Shown here: in pieces, positions 1 through 7,081 of the stretch
Numbering within the stretch: the first letter of the stretch is position 1
Layout of the letters: every line of letters starts with the position of its first letter
Source of the DNA: a virus
Length of the DNA stretch: 32,915 bases
Strand: one strand, 5' to 3'
Virus record (IMG/VR): IMGVR_UViG_3300027747_001991
Span: 1 to 32,915 of that record
The notes under the pieces: model-generated
Seen by the model: only the letters and a program-made list of their open reading frames with translations
The model's database searches: none
What the model was told of the DNA's origin: nothing
Made by a program: the position numbers and the translations under genes

Positions 1-426
1 ATGTTTGGTACATTACCAGAGCGTGATGACAAGTCAAAAAAGTTCCATAAAAACTTTGATACATTCATTGAGGCAAGAAGTTTCGCTACATTGGATATGA
101 TGCCAGGAGCTATTGCACTTATTCGTTCATTGGAACAAATGTATGAAGAATATGGTGTACCAACAGAGATTCTTTCCTCTACTGCATCACCAAAACGACA
201 TGATGAAATTAAAGTACAAAAAGAAGAATGGCTGCAAAAACATGGAGTTACATTCAAACAAAATTTTGTTCCAGGCAAACAACTGAAATATAAGTTTGCT
301 GAACATGATGCACTAATTATTGATGATACCGTAAGTGTTATTGATGATTGGCGTAGAGCAGGTGGTCTTGCAATTTGGCATAATAATGTGCCAGCCACCT
401 TGGCAATGTTGAAAGTTTGGCTTTGA
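1..426 (+). CDS. HAD-superfamily 5'-nucleotidase-like protein, 5' end missing
   Basis: This looks like the C-terminal part of a HAD-fold phosphatase of the 5'(3')-deoxyribonucleotidase type, which removes the phosphate from nucleoside monophosphates. What is seen is an ILSSTAS stretch (about residues 57-63) fitting HAD motif II, several lysines around 93-98 that could supply motif III, and LIIDDTVSVIDDW (about 105-117) with the paired aspartates of motif IV. The N-terminal DxDx(T/V) nucleophile motif is absent. Since the reading frame is open from the first base, the true start probably lies upstream and the ATG at position 1 is probably an internal Met. The role in phage nucleotide metabolism is inferred from the family. 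A radical alternative function is unlikely, but substrate specificity cannot be read. Confidence 0.6.
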   Translation: MFGTLPERDDKSKKFHKNFDTFIEARSFATLDMMPGAIALIRSLEQMYEEYGVPTEILSSTASPKRHDEIKVQKEEWLQKHGVTFKQNFVPGKQLKYKFAEHDALIIDDTVSVIDDWRRAGGLAIWHNNVPATLAMLKVWL

Positions 427-431
427 ACTAG

Positions 432-439
432 GATAAATA
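432..439 (+). promoter_or_regulatory. Candidate T4-type late promoter (GATAAATA)
   Basis: The octamer GATAAATA matches seven of eight positions of the T4 late consensus TATAAATA and fits the NATAAATA form described for T4-like cyanophages. It lies 25 nt before the ATG at 465, leaving room for a start site and for the good ribosome site TAGGAGA at about 453-459. A short AT-rich match could occur by chance, but spacing and an intergenic location support it. Confidence 0.5.
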
Positions 440-464
440 TAATATAATATCTTAGGAGACACTC

Positions 465-1247
465 ATGGAATACAAATCATTTCAACACAAAATCTACATG
501 GAACGTGCCGGACTTCTTAAAAAAAATGAAGAAGTTGAACAGATTGATGAATCATCCGGAGAATTAACGCCATCTAAACATGGTAGTTTTTCGGTAAAAA
601 GCAAAGTCATTTCACCAAAAGAAGGTTTTCATAAAGGAGAGCATGTTGGAATGGATACATTGGTACACAAAGGAACTGTTCAACATAAGGACAATTCAAA
701 ACCTAGCAAATTTGAAGTTCATAATCATGTAAATCGTGGACTTATTTTCCAGACACATCATTCTGATGAAGAAAAACAATCCATAAAACAACATTTGGTA
801 AAGAACAAGATGGCTGGTAAAGGAACAAATATTACAGAGTGTGCTGGATTAGTTAAGGAAGACTGGGACCAGTTAATTTCAGAATCATATGACTATGATG
901 AAGATGATATTGCTACTCTTATTGGTCTTGCTGAAGAAATTCAACAAGTTCTTGAAGCTCTTCCTAAAGCAGCTTATGTTAGTGCAATGAGGTCTGCTAC
1001 TGATCCTGAGGGTGAAGGTAAAGCTGACTCTGATAAAGTTGTGGCTCGTGCAAAGAAATACCATGGTGAAAAATTTGCTAAAGATTTAGAATCTGGCGCA
1101 GGTAAAATGCATTATCCTAGAGCTAATCATACATATGGATCTGATAAATTGGCAAGCCGCAGCAAGGCACCTGTTACTAAGTCTGGTAAAGCCAACAAAA
1201 TACATATACAAGGCTTAAAAAGCAAAATTAAATCATACAGCAAATAA
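465..1247 (+). CDS. Uncharacterised 260-aa phage protein
   Basis: I do not recognise a function. The start is well supported by TAGGAGA about 6 nt upstream and a late-promoter-like octamer before it. The N-terminal 140 residues are charged and rich in His and Lys, with two acidic patches around 22-30. Residues about 145-165 (YDEDDIATLIGLAEEIQQVL) look like an amphipathic helix. The C-terminal 90 residues are strongly basic, with AYVSAMRSATDPEGEGKAD followed by a Lys-rich tail ending in KSKIKSYSK. No signal peptide, membrane segment or catalytic motif is evident. The basic tail would suit nucleic-acid or capsid-interior binding. Position beside gp32 and a late promoter would suit a virion or DNA-handling role, but this is inference only. 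Confidence 0.75.
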   Translation: MEYKSFQHKIYMERAGLLKKNEEVEQIDESSGELTPSKHGSFSVKSKVISPKEGFHKGEHVGMDTLVHKGTVQHKDNSKPSKFEVHNHVNRGLIFQTHHSDEEKQSIKQHLVKNKMAGKGTNITECAGLVKEDWDQLISESYDYDEDDIATLIGLAEEIQQVLEALPKAAYVSAMRSATDPEGEGKADSDKVVARAKKYHGEKFAKDLESGAGKMHYPRANHTYGSDKLASRSKAPVTKSGKANKIHIQGLKSKIKSYSK

Positions 1248-1268
1248 TAAAATATACTAAAAAAATTC

Positions 1269-1297
1269 TTGACACAGGTTTAGGCCTGTGTTAGAAT
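1269..1297 (+). promoter_or_regulatory. Sigma70-type promoter for gp32
   Basis: A perfect -35 hexamer TTGACA (1269-1274) is separated by 17 bp from a five-of-six -10 hexamer TAGAAT (1292-1297). Transcription would start near 1304, about 70 nt before the gp32 ATG. This is the best host-type promoter in the window and would let the ssDNA-binding protein be expressed by host RNA polymerase early in infection, unlike its late-promoter neighbours. Confidence 0.75.
1272..1291. promoter_or_regulatory. Perfect 7-bp inverted repeat in the gp32 promoter spacer
   Basis: ACACAGG (1272-1278) and CCTGTGT (1285-1291) are exact reverse complements separated by six bases, TTTAGG. The dyad begins in the last bases of the -35 box and ends one base before the -10 box. 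A dimeric protein bound here would block RNA polymerase, so it is a candidate operator. It lies upstream of the expected transcript start, so it is not an RNA hairpin of the gp32 message made from this promoter. Confidence 0.45.
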
Positions 1298-1303
1298 ACA
1301 AGA

Positions 1304-1373
1304 ACATTATGAATAATGTGGATAATCCGTTTAATAAAATTTTATACTCCGTTAATACTAGAAAGGTAATACA
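1304..1373 (+). promoter_or_regulatory. AU-rich gp32 leader with short hairpin
   Basis: The predicted leader starts with a short inverted repeat, ACATTAT (1304-1310) and ATAATGT (1313-1319). It is followed by an AU-rich, weakly structured stretch holding the near-repeat CCGTTTAATA / CCGTTAATA (from about 1328 and 1350), and then the ribosome site GAAAGG (1361-1366). T4 gp32 is known to repress its own translation by binding a folded element plus unstructured AU-rich leader RNA. The same arrangement here suggests comparable autogenous control, which is inferred from layout and not shown. Confidence 0.35.
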
Positions 1374-2252
1374 ATGGTAGATTTTTCAAAAATGAAAAAG
1401 AGTTCAGGCAATCTGGACAAACTCAAAACAGCCGTAGAAGCTCTTAACGCTTCATCAGAAGGGGCCTCTGACAAAGAGAAATTCTGGCGTCCCGAAGTTG
1501 ACAAAGCAGGGAATGGTATGGCAACAATCCGATTCTTACCAGCATCACCAGCCGATGGTGAAGATGGTTTGCCTTGGGTTAAAATCTTTGGTCATGGTTT
1601 TCAGGGTCCTTCTGGTTGGCTTATTGACAACTGCTTGACTACTAAGAATCAGCAATGTCCTGTGTGTGAACACAATTCTACTTTGTGGAATTCAGGCATT
1701 GAAGCTAACAAAGAAATTGTACGCAAACAAAAGCGTAAATTGAATTATGTTGCTAACGTATACATTGTCAGCGATCCAAAACATCCTGAGAATGAAGGTA
1801 AAGTAATGTTGTTCAAATTCGGTAAGAAAATCTTTGATAAGATTACCGAAGCAATGAATCCTCAGTTTGAAGATGAACAAGCAATAAATCCATTTGATTT
1901 GTGGAAAGGTGCTAACTTCAAGTTGAAGATTCGTAAAGTTGAGGGTTACCAAAACTATGACAAGTCTGAATTTGAATCTCCATCAGCATTGTTGGATGAC
2001 GATGAAGAACTTGAAAAGGTTTGGAAATCAGAACACGCTTTATCAGAATTGGTTGCTGATAAAGAATTCAAGACCTATGATGCTCTGAAAGACCGTTTGG
2101 AAAAGGTCCTAGGGTTGAATGGTGATAAACCTATCACTAAGACTACTGTCGAACAGATGAAGTCTGCACCTAAGAAACCTGCAGCTGAACCTGATATGGC
2201 AATGGCCGATGATGATGACATGGCATATTTTGCCAAGTTGGCACAAGATTAA
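1374..2252 (+). CDS. gp32: Single-stranded DNA-binding protein gp32
   Basis: Homologue of T4 gp32, which coats single-stranded DNA cooperatively during replication, recombination and repair. The 292 residues compare with 301 in T4. The N-terminal basic segment (residues 1-20, KMKKS near 6-10) corresponds to the cooperativity region. The OB-fold core begins near residue 35 (EKFWRPEVDKAGN). The zinc site is intact: His74, Cys87, Cys95 and Cys98 match the T4 His-Cys-Cys-Cys arrangement. KQKRKLNY near 118-125 fits the basic LAST-like strand. The C-terminus ends in an acidic run of aspartates followed by MAYFAKLAQD, as expected of the tail that recruits replication partners. The gene has its own sigma70-type promoter, a leader suited to autoregulation and a strong terminator, so it is an isolated transcription unit. 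Identification is firm. Confidence 0.96.
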   Translation: MVDFSKMKKSSGNLDKLKTAVEALNASSEGASDKEKFWRPEVDKAGNGMATIRFLPASPADGEDGLPWVKIFGHGFQGPSGWLIDNCLTTKNQQCPVCEHNSTLWNSGIEANKEIVRKQKRKLNYVANVYIVSDPKHPENEGKVMLFKFGKKIFDKITEAMNPQFEDEQAINPFDLWKGANFKLKIRKVEGYQNYDKSEFESPSALLDDDEELEKVWKSEHALSELVADKEFKTYDALKDRLEKVLGLNGDKPITKTTVEQMKSAPKKPAAEPDMAMADDDDMAYFAKLAQD

Positions 2253-2283
2253 ACAAAAGCTCCTTTCTCAGAACTTTGTTTAG

Positions 2284-2306
2284 ACCCCGCTTCGGCGGGG
2301 TTTTTT
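2284..2306 (+). terminator. Rho-independent terminator after gp32
   Basis: A six-base-pair GC stem, CCCCGC (2285-2290) and GCGGGG (2295-2300), closes a TTCG tetraloop and is extended by an A-T pair. Six T residues (2301-2306) follow. This is a textbook intrinsic terminator for rightward transcription, 32 nt after the gp32 stop. The reverse strand lacks a T-run after the stem, so it should not end the converging leftward transcripts efficiently. Confidence 0.95.
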
Positions 2307-2311
2307 ATTGG

Positions 2312-4318
2312 TTAAACCGTAACTGTTAGATTGGATATTGTTTTTGTCAAAGCCAAATTTCTGGATGATATTTGTGATAAAGGTTTTTCTGGAACACTTT
2401 CATCATTTTTAGCCATTAGAACATTATCTTTTTGTGTAGAACTTTGATTTGTAGGTGTATTTTTATTAATATTTAAATCTAGATTTGCCATCTGTTTCTG
2501 GTCAAGTGTATCATATATTTTATTGGTATTATCCACAGGTTCTGATTTTGCCATTGCTGTTTGAATATCTTGCGAATCATTACTTATAGGAGAAGTTAAA
2601 GATTTTTTATCCAATGCACCTAAATTAATAGATTTTATTACTTCTAAATCTTTACTCAAAGTTTCAACATTCAATCCATTATGGTTATATGTCCTAGTGT
2701 ATGTTCCATCAGAATTTAATTTCCATTTACCCATAAATCTTTTGCTTTGTGGGTCTTTAGGATTATATTCATATTCTTTTGGATTTATCCAATCATTATC
2801 TTTTTTATTATATACATAACCTCTGTTAACTATTTCTTTTTGGATTTCATCTTTTGACCAACCTGTTGGTAATTGATAATTATCAGGTACACCCCACTCA
2901 GCTGGAAATTTATTATTATCATTACTAACTGGAGTAGCAGATTGTTTACTTACATCTTGTGTTTTGTTGGTATCATTATTTTCTTCTCGAAATTTTTTTA
3001 ATTCTTTATCCAATTCTATTTGGTGTGTATCTCTTTTTTCTTCAAGGGATCGAATATTATCATAACTTCCATATTTGTTGGCGGACATACGTTTGTTACG
3101 GGCCTGAGAAATTTCGTCATTTAATGACTTTATAGTTGTCATACGATCCTGAATGTGTTGTGGCATAACTTCTTCTGTCGGTGGTTTGCCGTTTTCCCAT
3201 TTCTTAGATGGCCCAACTATATTTTGTACTGCATCAGTTACAACTTTCAATTTACTACCAAAATCTTTATTGCCTTTATCTTTTTCTGGATAATTACCCC
3301 AAACTTCTTTGTAAACTTCTCTTGTAGCTGCATATATGTCAATAGCACCGGAAGCTGCCATACCACCAGCAACTGCAAGTGGATGAAGTGTGAAATAAGG
3401 AACTGTGCCTATGCCAGCAGAAGCAGCGTGTAAAAAGGCACCATATAAATCACCATCCATAGCAGATTTGGCGGCCTCCCACATACCATAAGCAAGTGTC
3501 ACACCAGGAATAACTTTTGTTGCAGTAAATTTAGCAACACTACCAAGTATTTTTTTGGCAGCTACAACAGCGGTTGCTTCTTTGGCTGCTATTTCTGCAG
3601 CTGTTATAGAAACAGTTTCAGTTGCGGCTGTTGTAGTTGCTCTAGTAGTTGCAATAGCCGCTGCATTAACACCAGTTTTAGCTAGTGCTTTGCCTGCAGC
3701 TAATTTAATTTTATCTCTTAACGATTTAAATATATCTAATTTTTTCTTAGGTTTTTCTCCCTCACCACCACTCCCACCAGAAATTCCTGCCAACACTTTT
3801 AACATTTCATTGTGGCGTCTATCATCTGCCAGTTTATTGGATTCTTTAAAATTATTTTCTTTTTCTTGCAAAGTAACTTCTCTGTCATAACTTTTATTAA
3901 GAAACGTTAGTATTTTATTCAATACCGTTTTTATACCTTTGATATTGTCACTTTTATCATTTTTAGTTCTTTTAGGAGATTCTTCATCTCCATTATCTTG
4001 CATTTGTGATATTTGTGATATCTTGTCAAATATTGGCATAGCTCTGCCTGCAAAATATTCAATATCTTTCTTAGAACGACCAAGCATCTTACCAACCAAA
4101 GCAGGACCAAGGCGAGAACCACCAGTTAAAACTTTTGCAATATTCAATGGATCAAATTTTTCTTTAAAACCTTTTGAAACTGCTTTTGATTTTAAACTCA
4201 ATACATTCTTAAATCCTTCTTTGTATCCTTTACCAGCAATTAATTGGTCAGCAAATAAAGAACCAATAGATTGTTCTCTTATTCTACCTGCTTGTTGATA
4301 ATTTAACTCTTTAGCCAT
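2312..4318 (-). CDS. Large tail or hub protein with Ala/Gly-rich hydrophobic segment (tape-measure or ejected-protein candidate)
   Basis: 668 residues, last gene of the leftward unit, starting 3 nt after the stop of the M23 protein, so the two are probably translationally coupled. No enzyme motif is seen. In order: a basic N-terminal region (1-90); a low-complexity charged stretch (105-128); a charged helical segment (128-176); a Gly/Ser linker (178-190); an Ala/Thr-rich helix (207-255); a hydrophobic Ala/Gly-rich segment (256-332) that could contact membrane; and a polar C-terminal half with Asn-rich repeats. The N-terminal order of basic block, charged helix and linker resembles the neighbouring M23 protein. 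Such composition is common in tape-measure and ejected tail proteins. Its position after a gp26-family gene also fits a T4 gp29-like hub or tape measure. Function is inferred. Confidence 0.55.
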   Translation of the reverse strand: MAKELNYQQAGRIREQSIGSLFADQLIAGKGYKEGFKNVLSLKSKAVSKGFKEKFDPLNIAKVLTGGSRLGPALVGKMLGRSKKDIEYFAGRAMPIFDKISQISQMQDNGDEESPKRTKNDKSDNIKGIKTVLNKILTFLNKSYDREVTLQEKENNFKESNKLADDRRHNEMLKVLAGISGGSGGEGEKPKKKLDIFKSLRDKIKLAAGKALAKTGVNAAAIATTRATTTAATETVSITAAEIAAKEATAVVAAKKILGSVAKFTATKVIPGVTLAYGMWEAAKSAMDGDLYGAFLHAASAGIGTVPYFTLHPLAVAGGMAASGAIDIYAATREVYKEVWGNYPEKDKGNKDFGSKLKVVTDAVQNIVGPSKKWENGKPPTEEVMPQHIQDRMTTIKSLNDEISQARNKRMSANKYGSYDNIRSLEEKRDTHQIELDKELKKFREENNDTNKTQDVSKQSATPVSNDNNKFPAEWGVPDNYQLPTGWSKDEIQKEIVNRGYVYNKKDNDWINPKEYEYNPKDPQSKRFMGKWKLNSDGTYTRTYNHNGLNVETLSKDLEVIKSINLGALDKKSLTSPISNDSQDIQTAMAKSEPVDNTNKIYDTLDQKQMANLDLNINKNTPTNQSSTQKDNVLMAKNDESVPEKPLSQISSRNLALTKTISNLTVTV

Positions 4319-4321
4319 TTG

Positions 4322-6133
4322 TTATCCTAATTTCTGAGTATATGGATTATTATCGTCAACTTTTTCATTATTCATATTGATATTATTTTTCTTCATAATA
4401 ATTACATTTTGATTATTTGTTGTTTCACTTGAAGATGCAATCAAATCTTGTTTATAATTTTTATTTTCAAAAGACAATGTATCAACTGTGTCACCAATGT
4501 TATTTTCTAATGATGCAACAAACTTTGACTTACCAATTTTTTCCAATTTGTTTATTGTTTCTTTATCTTTAACAATTGTTTCTTTATTATCATTTATAAT
4601 ATACCAAAGTCCGTCAGTATTTTTTATTGCTTCTCCGGTCAATCCAATTGTTTTTAATTCTTTCGCATCAATTTTTGTTCCAGCTAAAAGACCATATGTA
4701 TTGAATATCCATCTTCTTTCGGCAGAGTTTTTTTTCTTTTGGTCAGTTACCAAAGTACCATCTTCATAATACCAATTACCTTTATAATCCCTTTGCAACT
4801 TATTTGGATCTACTTTAGAAAATGCTTTTGCTAAAAATCCAGAATAACCAAAGTCATTATCTTGTAATTGAACCTTTCCATCAGGCATAAGTTCAGGAAC
4901 TTTTGATGCAGAATTATCTACAGATGCAGTTGTAGGTGATACAGGTGATGCATTTTTGGGATTGACACTATTATTATCAACTGCTTCTTTTTTTGGAGGA
5001 GATTTTTGTTCTTCCTTGCGTTTATTCACAACTTCTGGTGGATTTAAAGTATATTCCATTTCTTCTTTACTAGGCTGTATTGATTTGCCTTGACTGTCAC
5101 GTACTCCAAAATGAAGGTGTGGATATTTGGAATGACCTGTGTTTCCTGTTTTTGCAATAAGAGTACCAGCACCAACCTTATCTCCTTTTTTAACAACAGA
5201 CGTATCACTCAAATGTAAGTATTCTCCATTACGACCATCATCATATTGAATTTTTATAAATTTTCCATTTTCGGGACTTTCATTAACTTCACTAACTGTA
5301 CCAGGTCCTTTTGAATATACTTTTGTTCCAACTGGAGCACGAAGGTCTACACCTTGATGATTTTCAGTTCTATTTGAATTATATGGATCTAATCTAGAAC
5401 CAAATCCACTTGTTACTGTAGCCGCAGTATAAGATACTGGTTCTGCCGTCTGAGTTTTTTCAATTTGTGCTGTAGTTTGTTGTGATGCATTTGCATTTTT
5501 TGGTGATGCAACAGGTGCTGTATTCGTTTCTTGATGTGACTGGCCAGGTAATCTACCACCAGGTATAGGCAAGATTGGTGGTTTGACTGGTGGTGTTCCA
5601 GGTGTTCCTGATGTAGAGGCTGGAATATTTGCAGTGTTTGCTTTTTCTTTTGGTTCTTCTTCTGATTTTTTAGGAACCAATCCCATTAAAGCTTTGATTA
5701 TTTGTTTATGTTTTCTATTTTTATCTTGATTTTGTTCTTGCAAATGATTTTTAGTCTCTTGATATTGTAATTTTCTATATGTATCAAGCTTAACCATTGC
5801 TTTATAAATCATACCTAAAAGTTCTTTAGGTGTAAGTTTTGTTTTTTTGGCTGTTTCTTCACTTTCATTTGATTCTTTTCGTGAAAAAAGTCCTAACAAA
5901 TTAAAGTGGCCACCTTCAGGTCCTTTATAACCAAAGTCGGATGAAGCTAATTTTAAGAGGCGACCACCAATGTCTTTCCATCCCATCTTTTTGGCATTTT
6001 GTTTAGTTTCTTCTTGTGGTTCAGGTGTTTCTTTAGGTTTATCGTTATTATCTTTAGGATTATTAGATTGAGTTTGAGGAGCAGCTGCTGGTTGAGCATT
6101 TTGTGTAGGATTTGATGTACTTCCTCTCGCCAT
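4322..6133 (-). CDS. Virion hub or tape-measure-like protein with M23 (LytM) peptidase domain
   Basis: 603 residues. The N-terminal 50 residues are Pro/Gln/Asn-rich. A charged helix covers about 98-150 and a Pro-rich linker about 160-235. Residues about 239-345 are a complete M23 zinc metallopeptidase domain: SGFGSRLDP, the HQGVD motif (His259, Asp263), YLHLS (His307) and the HLH motif (His339, His341). His259, Asp263 and His341 are the expected zinc ligands, with His307 and His339 catalytic. This family cuts peptide cross-bridges in peptidoglycan, so the protein probably opens the cell wall during DNA entry. The C-terminal 240 residues are unrecognised and end Asn-rich. The start follows AAAAGG by a short gap and lies 2 nt after the stop of the -1 frame described upstream. 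The enzyme call is firm; the virion location is inferred from neighbours. Confidence 0.8.
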   Translation of the reverse strand: MARGSTSNPTQNAQPAAAPQTQSNNPKDNNDKPKETPEPQEETKQNAKKMGWKDIGGRLLKLASSDFGYKGPEGGHFNLLGLFSRKESNESEETAKKTKLTPKELLGMIYKAMVKLDTYRKLQYQETKNHLQEQNQDKNRKHKQIIKALMGLVPKKSEEEPKEKANTANIPASTSGTPGTPPVKPPILPIPGGRLPGQSHQETNTAPVASPKNANASQQTTAQIEKTQTAEPVSYTAATVTSGFGSRLDPYNSNRTENHQGVDLRAPVGTKVYSKGPGTVSEVNESPENGKFIKIQYDDGRNGEYLHLSDTSVVKKGDKVGAGTLIAKTGNTGHSKYPHLHFGVRDSQGKSIQPSKEEMEYTLNPPEVVNKRKEEQKSPPKKEAVDNNSVNPKNASPVSPTTASVDNSASKVPELMPDGKVQLQDNDFGYSGFLAKAFSKVDPNKLQRDYKGNWYYEDGTLVTDQKKKNSAERRWIFNTYGLLAGTKIDAKELKTIGLTGEAIKNTDGLWYIINDNKETIVKDKETINKLEKIGKSKFVASLENNIGDTVDTLSFENKNYKQDLIASSSETTNNQNVIIMKKNNINMNNEKVDDNNPYTQKLG

Positions 6134-6135
6134 TT

Positions 6136-7055
6136 TTACCTTTTCATCCTTTCTTTTATCTTTTGATTTTCTTCCTCAATATACTGTATCAACATTGCAA
6201 CATATATTTCCCTTTCCCATGGCATCATATTATCTAATTCTGTCAAACTATACTTGTGATGTTGCATTAATGAGAAATTTGTTTTATAATGATTTCTCAA
6301 GTTATCATGGCGAAAGGTTATACGAAAAAACTTTCAAGTCCCTCCACCTCAATTACATGGTGGTAACTACATTTTTTACAAGTCATTTCAATTTTTTCTT
6401 TTAACTTTGGTAGATTGTTAAAGAATTCTTCTACTTTGGCAAATGATTCAGGTGGCATAGTTTCAACAAATTCAATCAATTCGTTAAGTGGTGTTTCATG
6501 TGAATAATAGAATTGGTCGCCGTCATAAATGTATTCAATGCTTTGAGCCAACATAACAAATGTCAGTTCATCTTCATTACTGTATTGCATAGAATCTTTA
6601 ATTATACCAAACTCCGGATATTTCAATTTGATTGATAAATTTTCATTCAATTTAATTTCATCAGAAACATCATCTTTCTTTTCAACTTTAACCTCTAAAA
6701 GGTTCAAAGAACTTTCCATAATATTTCGGCATTCATGTGTACCTTTATCGTCAGTCACTAGATTATTGCAACGATATTTCGACTCTACAACCTCACCTAC
6801 AGACTTTGCTCTAAGATGAATAAAGTAATATTCCACATCAATGATGGGCAATTTATCAATATCAATATTTTCAGTCAAAGTACAATTATAAAGAATATCA
6901 CGTATTGCAGAATGTACTGTTGCAGAATCATCACCTTCCATGGCCATCAAAAGATTTCTCTGTTCTTTGACTAAGAATGGACGATATTTAATTTTTTTCT
7001 TTGAAAGTGGTAACTCAACCTCATAAGTCGGCACATCAATTTTTGGTAAAGCCAT
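6136..7055 (-). CDS. Predicted -1 frameshift fusion of the gp26-family protein (GT-like tail assembly chaperone)
   Basis: Predicted product of 306 residues: the first 244 residues of the gp26-family protein, then 62 residues read in the -1 frame from 6324 to the TAA at 6136-6138. The extension has no stop from the slippery site onward and ends in a protein-like sequence: HHKYSLTELDNMMPWEREIY followed by a charged helix with EEENQKIKERMKR. This resembles the short second domain of tail-assembly chaperones made by frameshifting (lambda gpGT and equivalents), which bind the tape measure. Independent translation from the ATG at 6265-6267 (43 residues) is possible, but I see no good ribosome site before it, and an independent gene would not require the preceding 19 codons to be open. 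Frameshifting is inferred from sequence and is not demonstrated. Confidence 0.7.
6271..6345 (-). promoter_or_regulatory. Programmed -1 ribosomal frameshift signal
   Basis: Read on the minus strand: an internal Shine-Dalgarno-like GGAGG (6345-6341), 10 nt of spacer, then the slippery heptamer T TTT TTC (6330-6324) in the correct zero-frame phase (AGT TTT TTC). One codon (GTA) follows and then the zero-frame stop TAA (6320-6318). Downstream, TGAGAAAT (6299-6292) and ATTTCTCA (6278-6271) form a perfect 8-bp inverted repeat. The GGAGG spacing equals that of the known stimulator in E. coli dnaX. The hairpin starts 24 nt after the heptamer, farther than usual, so its part is uncertain. Confidence 0.7.
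6318..7055 (-). CDS. gp26: gp26-family baseplate hub / tail assembly protein
   Basis: 245 residues against 208 in T4 gp26, with the family's pattern of a beta-rich start (LPKIDVPTYEVELPLSKKK) followed by YRPFLVKEQRNLLMAMEGDD and a helical core. Four cysteines, Cys96, Cys109, Cys226 and Cys229 (the last two as CKKC), form a plausible zinc-binding set. T4 gp26 is genetically needed for hub assembly. The start is fixed by a strong AAGGAG (7061-7066 on the opposite strand), 5 nt before ATG. The gene sits between a tube-fold protein and the M23 protein. Its last codons carry a frameshift signal, so this zero-frame product is probably the major form, with the longer form made by slippage. This suggests a chaperone role comparable to lambda gpG; that point is inference. 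Confidence 0.8.
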   Translation of the reverse strand: MALPKIDVPTYEVELPLSKKKIKYRPFLVKEQRNLLMAMEGDDSATVHSAIRDILYNCTLTENIDIDKLPIIDVEYYFIHLRAKSVGEVVESKYRCNNLVTDDKGTHECRNIMESSLNLLEVKVEKKDDVSDEIKLNENLSIKLKYPEFGIIKDSMQYSNEDELTFVMLAQSIEYIYDGDQFYYSHETPLNELIEFVETMPPESFAKVEEFFNNLPKLKEKIEMTCKKCSYHHVIEVEGLESFFV

Positions 7056-7073
7056 AATAACTCCTTAATAATA

Positions 7074-7081
7074 AATTTATA
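7074..7081 (-). promoter_or_regulatory. Weak candidate late promoter before the gp26-family gene
   Basis: On the minus strand TATAAATT matches the T4 late consensus TATAAATA at seven positions. It overlaps the stop codon of the tube-fold gene and lies 18 nt before the gp26-family ATG, with the ribosome site between. AT-rich chance matches are common, so this is tentative. Confidence 0.3.

Noticed and set aside
1265-1291. Leftward terminator formed by the dyad and the T-run to its left
   Set aside because: The T-run on the minus strand begins about six bases after the stem, which is too far for a good intrinsic terminator. The promoter-spacer reading explains the dyad better.
2284-2311. Bidirectional terminator serving both gp32 and the leftward unit
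   Set aside because: The stem is strong, but on the minus strand it is followed by TCTAAAC and not by a T-run, so only rightward termination is supported.
3155-4298. Rightward open frames opposite the 668-aa gene
   Set aside because: They lack ribosome sites, have biased composition that mirrors the coding strand (Ala/Val runs opposite the Ala/Thr-rich region) and lie wholly inside a well-supported gene.
6195-6404. A 69-aa rightward open frame over the frameshift region
   Set aside because: It has no ribosome site and no protein-like pattern. The minus-strand -1 frame explains this stretch better.
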